From the NCBI RefSeq assembly GCF_900104395.1, contig NZ_FMXX01000009.1: DNA of 64,000 nucleotides; one strand, written 5' to 3'. The notes below the pieces were generated by a model, which did not search any database, was not told the DNA's origin, and saw nothing but the letters and a program-made list of their open reading frames with translations. Below are positions 16,129 to 24,601 of this stretch, in pieces. The position numbers were made by a program, and so were the translations under genes. The DNA comes from Fusobacterium_C necrophorum (GTDB lineage Bacteria; Fusobacteriota; Fusobacteriia; Fusobacteriales; Fusobacteriaceae). Numbering within the stretch: position 1 is the stretch's first letter; every line of letters begins with the position of its first letter.

Positions 16129-17067
16129 CGGGAAATCTATCTGGCAGGAGGATGTTTCTGGGGAGTGGAAGCTTATATGGAGAAAATTTACGGAGTGGTG
16201 GATGCTGTATCCGGGTATGCAAATGGAAAAACAAAAAATCCGAAGTATGAAGATTTAATTTATCGAGGATCCGGTCATGCGGAAACGGTTCTTGTAAAAT
16301 ATGATGCCAATAAAATCAGCTTGGAAACACTGTTGAAATATTATTTCAGAATTATTGACCCTACCAGTGTCAATAAGCAGGGAAATGATAGAGGAACACA
16401 ATACAGAACAGGAATTTACTATAACAATATACAAGACAAAAAAATCATTGAGGAAGAAATTCGTCTACAACAACAAAAATATAAGAAGAAAATAGTAGTA
16501 GAAGTTTTAAATCTTCAAAATTTCTATAAGGCAGAAGAATATCATCAAGATTATTTGAAAAAAAATCCGAATGGATATTGTCATATTGACCTTTCCAAAG
16601 CTCATGATATAATAGTAGACAAGAAGAAATATCCAAAATTGTCGGAAAAAGAACTAAAAATGAAATTAAACACACAACAATACAAGGTAACACAACAAGG
16701 GGATACCGAAAGAGCTTTTCAAAACGATTATTGGAATTTTTTTGAAGAAGGAATTTATGTGGATATCACAACAGGAGAGCCTCTATTCTCTTCCAAGGAT
16801 AAGTATAATTCCGCTTGCGGTTGGCCAAGTTTTACAAAAGCGATTGTACCGGAAGTGGTGACCTATCATAAAGATACCAGTTTCAATATGGTACGGACAG
16901 AAGTAAGAAGTCGAAGCGGAAATGCTCACTTAGGGCATGTTTTTGACGACGGTCCAAGAGACAGAGGTGGAAAACGATATTGTATCAACAGTGCAGCCAT
17001 TCAATTTATCCCAATCAAGGAAATGGAAGCCAAAGGATATGGATATTTATTATCACTTGTAAAATAA
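16105..17067 (+). CDS. msrAB: Fused methionine sulfoxide reductase MsrA-MsrB (entered by frameshift from the thioredoxin gene)
   Basis: Reduces both S- and R-methionine sulfoxide in proteins. The MsrA domain has catalytic LAGGCFWGVEAY (Cys codon 16153-16155), GHAETV and the resolving-Cys segment NPNGYCHIDL; the MsrB domain has GEPLFSS, ACGWPSF, RTEVRS, HLGHVF and catalytic RYCINSAA, without the zinc CxxC pairs. Domain order and sequence match the last two domains of Neisseria PilB. No ATG, GTG or TTG exists in this frame upstream of the catalytic motif back to the stop at 16015; the first conventional start, GTG 16165, would remove the catalytic Cys. Coordinates begin at the first codon after the proposed slip. 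A rare ATA/ATT start or a sequencing error in the A-tract are the alternatives. Confidence 0.88.
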   Translation, partial: DNVISADIREIYLAGGCFWGVEAYMEKIYGVVDAVSGYANGKTKNPKYEDLIYRGSGHAETVLVKYDANKISLETLLKYYFRIIDPTSVNKQGNDRGTQYRTGIYYNNIQDKKIIEEEIRLQQQKYKKKIVVEVLNLQNFYKAEEYHQDYLKKNPNGYCHIDLSKAHDIIVDKKKYPKLSEKELKMKLNTQQYKVTQQGDTERAFQNDYWNFFEEGIYVDITTGEPLFSSKDKYNSACGWPSFTKAIVPEVVTYHKDTSFNMVRTEVRSRSGNAHLGHVFDDGPRDRGGKRYCINSAAIQFIPIKEMEAKGYGYLLSLVK

Positions 17068-17080
17068 AAGGAGAAAAACA

Positions 17081-17857
17081 GTGCGTTTATTGATAGCTGA
17101 TGACGAGCCCCTAATTCGTCGAGGAATACAAAAATTAGTAAATCTTTCTGAAATAGGAATAGAAGAAGTCTATGAAGCGGAGAATGGAGAGGAAGCTTTT
17201 CGATTGTTTGAAGAATATCGTCCGGAGATTGTCTTGTTGGATATTAATATGGCAAGATTGGATGGATTGAGTGTAGCAAAAAAAATAAAATCTCTCGTCC
17301 CGGAAACAAAAATTGCCATGATTACAGGGTATAATTATTTTGATTATGCTCAGAAAGCAATTCGAATTGGAGTGGAGGACTATATTTTAAAACCGGTATC
17401 CAAGCAAGAAATATCGGAAATTATTACAAAGTTGGTACATTTTCATCAAGAAAAAAGAAGAAAAAAAATATTGCAACAGGTCTTTCAAAAGGAGACAGAG
17501 CCTGTTCCGGATAACAGTAAAGGGAATTATTATAGCAGTATTCAGAAGTATATGGAAGAATGTTATATGGATAGTCAATTTACTTTGGGGATGTTGGCAG
17601 AAAAATTGGAACTCAGTTCAGGATATTTAAGCATTTTATTCAAAAAAACTTTCGGAATTCCTTTTCAAGATTATTTATTACAACTGCGAATGGAAAGAGC
17701 TAAACTCTTGTTATTGACTACACATTTAAAAAATTATGAAATTGCGGAACAGATTGGATTTGAAGATGTGAATTATTTCAGTTTAAAATTTAAAAAATAT
17801 TTTCATCTCTCTCCAAAACAGTATAAAGAAATGGTGCTAAAAAATGAGAATGAATAA
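17081..17857 (+). CDS. modR: Response regulator, CheY-like receiver plus AraC-type DNA-binding domain (ModR-like)
   Basis: A 258-residue transcription factor. The receiver domain (about 1-115) has the acidic pair ADDEP, phosphoacceptor Asp in IVLLDINM, and LKP lysine. The C-terminal AraC/XylS domain (about 155-255) has two helix-turn-helix units (LGMLAEKLELSSGYLSILFK and IAEQIGFEDVNYFSLKFKKY). Starts at GTG 17081 after AAGGAG, 13 nt behind msrAB. As remembered from the F. nucleatum literature, a two-component system called ModRS controls msrAB and oxidative-stress defence; gene order here fits, so the name is given by context. Confidence 0.85.
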   Translation: MRLLIADDEPLIRRGIQKLVNLSEIGIEEVYEAENGEEAFRLFEEYRPEIVLLDINMARLDGLSVAKKIKSLVPETKIAMITGYNYFDYAQKAIRIGVEDYILKPVSKQEISEIITKLVHFHQEKRRKKILQQVFQKETEPVPDNSKGNYYSSIQKYMEECYMDSQFTLGMLAEKLELSSGYLSILFKKTFGIPFQDYLLQLRMERAKLLLLTTHLKNYEIAEQIGFEDVNYFSLKFKKYFHLSPKQYKEMVLKNENE

Positions 17858-19499
17858 ATCTTTAAATATTAAGATTGGAATCTATTTTCTGTTAACCAAT
17901 CTTATGCTGGTAATCATATTCGGAAGTATCTTTTATTTCAGTTCCAGCAATCTTTTAATTCAAAAAGATATTTCAGCAGCAGAAGAAGCGATTGCTCGAA
18001 GTGGAAATTATATTGAGCTCTATGTAAATAAATTGACTTCTTTGAGTGAACTGATTTCGCAGGACGAAAGTGTATATCGTTATTTAAAACATAAAGAGGA
18101 ATCGGAAAAAGCCAGAATATTGAGAATGATTCAAAATACTTTGAAGACGGATCCTTACATTCAGTCTATTATTTTGTTACGGAAAGACGGTCATGTGGTT
18201 TCCAATGAAAAAAATGTAAATATGGAAATTTCCAGTGATATGATGAAAGAAGAATGGTATGTGCAGGCTCTTAAGAATTCAATGCCTATTTTAAATCCTC
18301 TCAGAAAACAAAATTTTTCGCAGGATAATATGGAGCATTGGGTAGTATCCGTCAGTCGCGAAATTCATGATGAAAAAGGAGAAAATTTAGGAGTCCTTTT
18401 GATAGATGTGAAATATCAAGCTCTACGGGAATATTTACAAAGTCGGGAGCTAGGGGAACACGGAGATACGATTATCTTGGATGAACAGGAAAGAATTGTG
18501 TACTATAAAGATATTCCCTGTGTCAATGCAAAAAATAGTTGTTTGCAAAGATTTCGAAGGATTCGGGAGGGCTATGATAGAAACAACAATACCATTATGG
18601 TAAAATATCCTATCCGTCACACCAATTGGGTTTTGATTGGAATTTCCTCTTTGGAAGAAATTAAAAGTTTAAAGCTCCATTTCTTTGAATTGATTTTTAT
18701 GAGTGCTTTCGCTTCTCTTTTGATTACTCTGATTATCAGCAGTCTTATTTTAAATAGAATTACGAAACCGGTAAGACAGTTGGAAGAACATATGAGTCAT
18801 TTTTCGGAAACTCTCTCGAAGGTTTCTTTGACCGGAGATGTCAGTGCGGAAATTTTGAGTTTGCAAAATCATTTTAATGATATGATAGAAAAGATTCAAT
18901 ATTTACGGGAATATGAAATCAACGCTTTACACAGTCAAATCAATCCGCATTTTCTTTACAATACTTTGGATACGATTATTTGGATGGCGGAGTTTGAAGA
19001 CATGGATAAAGTTATTTCCATTACGAAAGCACTTGCCAATTTTTTCCGAATTTCTTTGAGCAATGGAAAAGAGAAGATTCCATTGAAAGAAGAAATAAAA
19101 CATATTCAAGAATATCTCTATATCCAAAAACAAAGGTATGAGGATAAACTGGAATATGAGTTTGATATTAACAGTTCTCTTGAAAATATTGAAGTTCCGA
19201 AAATTATTTTACAACCTTTGGTCGAAAATGCTATTTATCACGGAATTAAAAATTTACAGGGACCCGGAAAGATAAAGATTTATTCCAAAATTTTGGAAAA
19301 GAAATTTGAATTGCTGGTAGAAGATAACGGTGTTGGCTTTGAAAAAGCAAAGAAACAGGCAACGATGAAAATGGGAGGCGTCGGTGTTAAAAATGTAAAT
19401 AAACGAATTCAATTCTATTATGGGGAAGAATATGGAGTAAGAGTCGATCAGGAATATAAAACGGGAGCAAGAGTTATTATTTCTCTGCCTTTGGTTTAA
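17844..19499 (+). CDS. modS: Sensor histidine kinase, YesM/LytS type (ModS-like)
   Basis: A 551-residue membrane sensor. Segments: membrane helix 1 (about 9-31), an extracytoplasmic Cache-like sensor region (about 35-275), membrane helix 2 (about 282-303), HAMP (RITKPVRQLEEHM), the His_kinase domain with the phosphoacceptor motif ALHSQINPHFLYNTLDTI, and a HATPase domain with LVENAIYHGI and EDNGVGF. Overlaps the regulator gene by 14 bp; ATG 17850 is an equally possible start. Being in the repair operon, it probably reports envelope oxidation (hypochlorous acid or peroxide stress) and autoregulates its own operon; the ligand is not evident. Confidence 0.87.
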   Translation: MRMNKSLNIKIGIYFLLTNLMLVIIFGSIFYFSSSNLLIQKDISAAEEAIARSGNYIELYVNKLTSLSELISQDESVYRYLKHKEESEKARILRMIQNTLKTDPYIQSIILLRKDGHVVSNEKNVNMEISSDMMKEEWYVQALKNSMPILNPLRKQNFSQDNMEHWVVSVSREIHDEKGENLGVLLIDVKYQALREYLQSRELGEHGDTIILDEQERIVYYKDIPCVNAKNSCLQRFRRIREGYDRNNNTIMVKYPIRHTNWVLIGISSLEEIKSLKLHFFELIFMSAFASLLITLIISSLILNRITKPVRQLEEHMSHFSETLSKVSLTGDVSAEILSLQNHFNDMIEKIQYLREYEINALHSQINPHFLYNTLDTIIWMAEFEDMDKVISITKALANFFRISLSNGKEKIPLKEEIKHIQEYLYIQKQRYEDKLEYEFDINSSLENIEVPKIILQPLVENAIYHGIKNLQGPGKIKIYSKILEKKFELLVEDNGVGFEKAKKQATMKMGGVGVKNVNKRIQFYYGEEYGVRVDQEYKTGARVIISLPLV

Positions 19500-19529
19500 G
19501 TTGTTTAAAAATATGTAAAAATAGGAGAA

Positions 19530-19577
19530 GGGCTATCTCAAAAAATATCGTTGGAGATAAGCCTTTTTCTTTTTTTG
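19530..19577 (+). terminator. Terminator of the msrAB/two-component operon
   Basis: GGCTATCTC pairs with GAGATAAGCC (one bulge) and is followed by TTTTTCTTTTTTT. It separates the methionine repair operon from the hydrogenase genes. Confidence 0.88.
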
Positions 19578-19669
19578 AAAGAAAAAAGGATGAAAAAAAA
19601 GGATAGTTGTATGAAAACTCGTATAGATATGATAAGAAGGCATTTTTTTAAGTAAGGAGAGGGATTGTA

Positions 19670-20152
19670 ATGATTTGTAAGGATAATATTGGTTTCAAAA
19701 AATTGGAAGAGGCAATTAATGAAGTAGAAGATAAAGAAATGGCAATCATTCCCATTCTTCACAAGGCACAGGAAATTTTCGGCTATTTACCCGAGGAGGT
19801 ACAGCAATTTATTGCTGAAAAGATGGAGATTCCTATCGGAAGAATTTATGGGATTGTCACCTTTTATAATTTCTTTTCCACCAATCCGAAAGGAAAACAT
19901 CAAATATCTGTTTGTACAGGAACTGCCTGCTATGTGAGAGGAGCTCAAAAGGTGTTGGACGAAATCAAAAAAGAATTAGGCATTGATGTCGGCCAGACGA
20001 CCGAAGACGGATTGTTTTCATTGGATTGTCTACGATGTATCGGAGCTTGCGGCTTGGCTCCTGTTATGATGATAGATTCCGATGTGCATGGGAAATTGGA
20101 AAAAGAGCAAGTAGCAGAAATTTTATCCTTTTACCGTAATCAAGAACAATAG
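19670..20152 (+). CDS. hydC: Bifurcating [FeFe] hydrogenase, NuoE-like [2Fe-2S] subunit
   Basis: A 160-residue thioredoxin-like ferredoxin, homologous to the 24-kDa subunit of complex I. The four cluster cysteines lie in VCTGTACYVRGA (C, C) and CLRCIGACGLAPV. The N-terminal helical part has YGIVTFYNFF, typical of NuoE. It is the first gene of a three-gene set with the NuoF-like and catalytic subunits, 12 nt before the next start, and would pass electrons between the flavin subunit and HydA. The HydC name follows the Thermotoga usage (HndA in Desulfovibrio). Confidence 0.93.
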   Translation: MICKDNIGFKKLEEAINEVEDKEMAIIPILHKAQEIFGYLPEEVQQFIAEKMEIPIGRIYGIVTFYNFFSTNPKGKHQISVCTGTACYVRGAQKVLDEIKKELGIDVGQTTEDGLFSLDCLRCIGACGLAPVMMIDSDVHGKLEKEQVAEILSFYRNQEQ

Positions 20153-20164
20153 GGGGGATGTAAG

Positions 20165-21949
20165 GTGTGTGATACAAAAATATATATTTGCGGAGGAACA
20201 GGCTGTATCTCCTCAAAAAGTAAACGTTTAAAAGAAAATATCGAAGCCATTTTAGCAAGTAATCATTTAGAAAATAAAGTGGAAGTGCGTCTAACAGGTT
20301 GTTTTGGATTTTGTGAAAAAGGTCCGATTGTGAAAATTATGCCGGACAATACTTTTTATACGGAGGTAAATCCGAGAGATGCTATTGAAATTGTAGAAAC
20401 TCATATCATTCATGGGAAAAAAATAGAAAGACTGCTGTACCAGGATCCAAAAACAGGGGAAATTGTTCATGATGCTGAAAATATGAATTTTTATCGAAAA
20501 CAGGAAAGAAGAGTTTTGCGTAACTGCGGTTTAATCAATCCGGAAAGTATTGAAGATTATTTGGCAGAGGGTGGTTTCTTAGCGATTCAAAAAGCGTTGA
20601 CAGAAATGACTCCGGAACAGGTGATTGAAGAAATTCAAAAAGCGGGATTGCGAGGACGTGGAGGAGGAGGCTTTCCGACAGGAAACAAATGGGAAATTGC
20701 TTTGAAACAAGCGGGAGAAGAAAAATACATTGTTTGTAATGCCGATGAGGGAGATCCGGGAGCTTTTATGGACAGATCCATTTTAGAGGGAGATCCTTGT
20801 GGAGTCATTGAAGGAATGATGATTGCAGGCTATGCGATTGGAGCCAGTCAGGCCTTGGTATATATCCGAGCGGAATATCCTCTTGCGATTTCAAGATTGG
20901 AAAAAGCGATTGAACAAGCCAGAAAAAAAGGATATTTAGGAAAAAATGTTTTTGGAACTTCTTTTTCTTTTGACGTCACTTTGAAATTTGGGGCAGGAGC
21001 CTTTGTGTGTGGAGAAGAAACCGCTCTGATTCAATCCATGCAAGGAGAAAGAGGAGAGCCGAAGTCCAAGCCTCCTTATCCGGCACAAAGCGGATATTTG
21101 GGAAAACCTACTGTGGTAAATAATGTGGAAACTCTATTAAATGTTCCTTTGATCATACGGTATGGAAGCGATTGGTTTCGGGAAATAGGTACGGAAAGCT
21201 CTCCGGGAACTAAGGTATTCGCTTTGGCAGGAAAAGTAAACAATGTAGGTTTGGTGGAAGTTCCTATGGGAACAACCCTACGAGAAATTATTTTTGACAT
21301 CGGAGGGGGAATTAAAAACGGAAAACGTTTTAAAGCGGTGCAGACGGGAGGCCCTTCCGGAGGATGTTTAACCAATAAGGATTTGGATATTTCGATTGAC
21401 TTTGATAGCTTATCGGCGAAAGGTTCCATTATGGGTTCCGGAGGAATGATTATTATGGATGAGGATGATTGTATGGTATCCATTGCAAAGTTTTTTTTGG
21501 AATTCACCTTAGATGAATCCTGTGGAAAATGTACACCCTGTCGAATTGGAAATACAAGATTATATGAAATTTTGAGTCGAATTACAGAGGGCGAGGGAAG
21601 AATGGAGGATTTAAAACTGCTAGAAGAACTGTCCGACACGATCAAGGAAGCCTCTCTTTGCGGCTTAGGACAAACTTCTCCGAATCCGGTTCTCTCCACC
21701 TTAAAAGAATTTCGAGAAGAATATATTCAACATATAGAAGATAAAACTTGTTTGGCAGGAGTTTGCCAAAAATTAACACATTATCGTATTACAGATAAAT
21801 GTGTCGGATGTACTCTTTGTGCAAGAAATTGTCCAGTGCATGCAATTGTAGGAACAGTAAAAAAACAACATATTATTTCACAAGAGCTTTGCATTAAATG
21901 CGGAATTTGTTACGACAGATGTAAGTTTGGAGCAATTACAAGGGCATAA
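20165..21949 (+). CDS. hydB: Bifurcating [FeFe] hydrogenase, NuoF-like flavin subunit
   Basis: A 594-residue NADH-binding subunit, the proposed site of flavin-based electron bifurcation. Order of domains: N-terminal thioredoxin-like [2Fe-2S] region (ICGGTGC, CFGFCEKGP), NuoF core with the NADH/FMN glycine-rich motif GLRGRGGGGFPTGNKW, CNADEGDPGAFMDR and the [4Fe-4S] motif ESCGKCTPCRIG, then a C-terminal 2x[4Fe-4S] ferredoxin (CVGCTLCARNCP and CIKCGICYDRC). That extra ferredoxin is typical of HydB/HndC of bifurcating enzymes. Begins with GTG 20165 after a G-rich site. Confidence 0.95.
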   Translation: MCDTKIYICGGTGCISSKSKRLKENIEAILASNHLENKVEVRLTGCFGFCEKGPIVKIMPDNTFYTEVNPRDAIEIVETHIIHGKKIERLLYQDPKTGEIVHDAENMNFYRKQERRVLRNCGLINPESIEDYLAEGGFLAIQKALTEMTPEQVIEEIQKAGLRGRGGGGFPTGNKWEIALKQAGEEKYIVCNADEGDPGAFMDRSILEGDPCGVIEGMMIAGYAIGASQALVYIRAEYPLAISRLEKAIEQARKKGYLGKNVFGTSFSFDVTLKFGAGAFVCGEETALIQSMQGERGEPKSKPPYPAQSGYLGKPTVVNNVETLLNVPLIIRYGSDWFREIGTESSPGTKVFALAGKVNNVGLVEVPMGTTLREIIFDIGGGIKNGKRFKAVQTGGPSGGCLTNKDLDISIDFDSLSAKGSIMGSGGMIIMDEDDCMVSIAKFFLEFTLDESCGKCTPCRIGNTRLYEILSRITEGEGRMEDLKLLEELSDTIKEASLCGLGQTSPNPVLSTLKEFREEYIQHIEDKTCLAGVCQKLTHYRITDKCVGCTLCARNCPVHAIVGTVKKQHIISQELCIKCGICYDRCKFGAITRA

Positions 21950-21965
21950 GGGGGGAAGAAAGGAT

Positions 21966-23669
21966 ATGGTAAGATTAGAAATTGATGGGAAACGTGTAGA
22001 GATACGAGAGGGAAAAACTATCTTGGAGGCGGCGAAAGAAATAGGAATTGAAATTCCACATTTATGTTATATGCATTTAGAGGAAGTCGGCTTTAAAAAT
22101 GACTGTTCTTCCTGTCGAATTTGTGTCGTGGAAGTGGAAGGACAAAGACGTTTGATTCCTTCCTGCAGTACACCGGTTGCAGATGGAATGAGAATTTGGA
22201 CAAATACGAAAAGAGTCATGCAAAAAAGAAGAAATATTGTGGAACTGTTGCTTTCCGATCATCCGAAAGATTGCTTGATCTGTGGAAAAAATGGAAGTTG
22301 TGAATTACAAAAAATTGCAATCAGTTTTGGAATTCGAAAGATTCGATTTTCAGGGAGAGAAAGCTCTTATGAAAAAGAAGAAAGTATTGCAATCACTCGA
22401 GACGTCACAAAATGTATCATGTGTCGACGTTGTGAAAGTATTTGTCGGGATATCCAATCCTGTAATATTTTAACAGGAGTGAGAAGAGGATTTTCCGCTG
22501 TGGTGGATACCGCTTTTTCAAAAACTTTGGAACATACTCGTTGTACTTTTTGCGGACAGTGCGTATCCGTATGTCCGACAGGAGCTATTTATGAAACGGA
22601 CAACAGTTTTCAATTATTTCAGGATATTATGAACGAAGATAAAATAGTCGTGATGCAGGTAGCTCCGGCAGTCCGAATTGCCATTGGGGAGATGTTCGGA
22701 ATGGAAGCGGGAATGGATGTTACCGGGAAATTGGTTTCCGCTTTGAAAAAAATAGGAATCGATTATGTTTTTGATACCAATTTTGCAGCGGATGTAACAG
22801 TCATGGAAGAGGCTACGGAATTAAAACATAGAATAGAAGAAGGAAAAAAATTACCGATTTTTACTTCTTGTTGTCCTGCATGGGTAAGATTTTTACAGCA
22901 AAATTATCCGGAAATGGAAAAATATTTGTCTTCTACAAAGTCTCCGCAAGAAATTTTTGGAGCGATTGCCAAGCATGTTTTTGAAGCCCCTAAAGAAAAA
23001 GAAGTTGTTTGTGTCTCTTTGATGCCTTGTGTGGCGAAAAAATATGAAGCCAAGATAGGAGAAGATGTCAATTATTCCGTGACCACGAGAGAAATTGTCA
23101 GTTTATTAAAACAATTTAATATTGATCTGTCTTTGATGTCGGAAGAAGAATTTGACAGACCGTTCGGAAGAAGCAGCGGAGGAGGAGATATTTTCGGAAG
23201 AAGCGGCGGAGTGATGGAAGCAACGGCAAGGAGTCTATATTACTTGATGACAAAGGAAGAGTTAAAAGAGGTTGCTTTTCATAGCTTGAGAGGGTTTGCA
23301 GGCTTAAAAATCGCAGAGGTGAAAATCGGAAAGCGACTTTTGCATTTAGCGGTCGTGCATGGACTGCGACAAGCCAGAGAAGTGGTAGAAGGAATTCGAG
23401 ACGGAAAATTACAAATAGACGCGTTAGAGGTCATGGCTTGCAAAGGAGGATGTCTTGCAGGGGGAGGACAGCCTTATCATCACGGAGATTTCTCGATTAT
23501 TCAAAAGAGAACTGAGGCAATTCAGGCTTTGGACGACAGAAATAACATTCGCTGCTCTCATCAAAATCCGGATGTATTACGAATGTATACTGAAAAGATT
23601 GGAAGTATTTACGGAGAGGAAGCCAAGGAGTTATTTCACTATGAACAGGGAAGAAAACTTGTCATCTAA
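21966..23669 (+). CDS. hydA: Bifurcating [FeFe] hydrogenase, catalytic subunit
   Basis: A 567-residue [FeFe] hydrogenase of the prototypical group A. N-terminal plant-type [2Fe-2S] domain, His-Cys3 cluster segment (HPKDCLICGKNGSCELQ), two [4Fe-4S] motifs (CIMCRRCESIC, CTFCGQCVSVCP), then the H-cluster domain with all three signatures: TSCCPAWVRF, MPCVAKKYEA and EVMACKGGCLAGGGQP. A C-terminal small-subunit segment follows. ATG 21966 is chosen over an earlier in-frame start within hydB because of the GGGGGAAGAAAGG site. With HydB and HydC it should oxidise NADH plus reduced ferredoxin to form H2 during amino-acid fermentation. Maturases HydEFG are not in this window. Confidence 0.97.
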   Translation: MVRLEIDGKRVEIREGKTILEAAKEIGIEIPHLCYMHLEEVGFKNDCSSCRICVVEVEGQRRLIPSCSTPVADGMRIWTNTKRVMQKRRNIVELLLSDHPKDCLICGKNGSCELQKIAISFGIRKIRFSGRESSYEKEESIAITRDVTKCIMCRRCESICRDIQSCNILTGVRRGFSAVVDTAFSKTLEHTRCTFCGQCVSVCPTGAIYETDNSFQLFQDIMNEDKIVVMQVAPAVRIAIGEMFGMEAGMDVTGKLVSALKKIGIDYVFDTNFAADVTVMEEATELKHRIEEGKKLPIFTSCCPAWVRFLQQNYPEMEKYLSSTKSPQEIFGAIAKHVFEAPKEKEVVCVSLMPCVAKKYEAKIGEDVNYSVTTREIVSLLKQFNIDLSLMSEEEFDRPFGRSSGGGDIFGRSGGVMEATARSLYYLMTKEELKEVAFHSLRGFAGLKIAEVKIGKRLLHLAVVHGLRQAREVVEGIRDGKLQIDALEVMACKGGCLAGGGQPYHHGDFSIIQKRTEAIQALDDRNNIRCSHQNPDVLRMYTEKIGSIYGEEAKELFHYEQGRKLVI

Positions 23670-23716
23670 ATGTGTTCTATGTTATAATAAAAAACAAAAA
23701 CAGATGAGGTGACAGA

Positions 23717-24601
23717 ATGCAACCAGTATTATTTTCCATAGGAAATTTTGAATTACATTACTATGGACTCATGTATGCCATTGCTTTTTTCGTAGGAATC
23801 CAACTTGCTAAAAAAATGGCAAAAGAGAGAAATTTTGATGTCAATATCATAGAAAACTATGCTTTTGTGGCAATTATTTCGGGATTGTTGGGAGGAAGAT
23901 TATATTACGTAGCCTTCAATTTTTCCTATTATCTTCAAAAACCTTTTGAAATTTTAGCAGTTTGGCATGGAGGAATGGCAATTCACGGGGGGATTCTTGG
24001 AGGAATCATTGGAACCTGTATTTATGGAGCAATCAAAAAAATAAATCCTCTTATTTTGGGAGATTTTGCAGCAACCCCCTTTTTATTGGGACAGGCAATT
24101 GGAAGAATTGGGAACTTGATGAATGGGGAAATTCATGGAGTTCCTACCTTTACCCCTTGGTCCGTCATTTTTCAATGGAAACCGAAATTTTACGAGTGGT
24201 ATCTACAGTATTTACATCTATCTTTAGAAGAACAGGCAAAATTTCCCAATTTAGTTCCTTGGGGATTGACTTTTCCGAATACATCTCCTGCAGGAATGGA
24301 ATTTCCCAATGTAGCCTTACATCCTGCCATGCTCTATGAAATGGTTTTAAATTTGATAGGAGCTTCGATTCTTTGGTTTGTTCTTCGAAAAAGAGCCGAA
24401 GAGGAAGTGGGAGTTTTATGGTGGTATTATATTATTTTTTATAGTATTAATCGTATGATTATCAGTTTTTTCCGAGCCGAAGATTTAATGTTCTATTCTT
24501 TTAGAGCTCCTCATGTTGTCAGTGCTATTCTGATTGTTATTTCAGTGGCGGCTTTGATTTTTTCGAAAAAAAAGCGAAGTAAAAAGGGGAAGATATGTTA
24601 A
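23717..24601 (+). CDS. lgt: Prolipoprotein diacylglyceryl transferase
   Basis: Adds diacylglyceryl to the lipobox cysteine of lipoprotein precursors in the inner membrane. The 294-residue polytopic protein has YGLMYAIAFF near the start, the catalytic-region motif WHGGMAIHGGILGG (essential His and Arg region) and the Lgt signature GQAIGRIGNLMNGEIHG. The family is usually 260-300 residues. It lies about 48 nt after hydA and overlaps the next gene by 7 bp. Substrates in this window include the DppA-like and TPR lipoproteins. Confidence 0.97.
   Translation: MQPVLFSIGNFELHYYGLMYAIAFFVGIQLAKKMAKERNFDVNIIENYAFVAIISGLLGGRLYYVAFNFSYYLQKPFEILAVWHGGMAIHGGILGGIIGTCIYGAIKKINPLILGDFAATPFLLGQAIGRIGNLMNGEIHGVPTFTPWSVIFQWKPKFYEWYLQYLHLSLEEQAKFPNLVPWGLTFPNTSPAGMEFPNVALHPAMLYEMVLNLIGASILWFVLRKRAEEEVGVLWWYYIIFYSINRMIISFFRAEDLMFYSFRAPHVVSAILIVISVAALIFSKKKRSKKGKIC

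Noticed and set aside
15905..16234. Antisense His/Phe-rich frame opposite the Met-rich tail
   Set aside because: The His and Phe content is simply the complement of ATG/AAA-rich codons on the plus strand.
16165..17067. GTG 16165 as the start of msrAB
   Set aside because: It lies after the GCFWG motif and would remove the catalytic cysteine and the first MsrA strand, so it cannot be the functional start.
21076..21699. 207-codon antisense frame inside hydB
   Set aside because: It lies wholly opposite a clearly conserved NuoF-like gene and has no ribosome site or recognisable domain.
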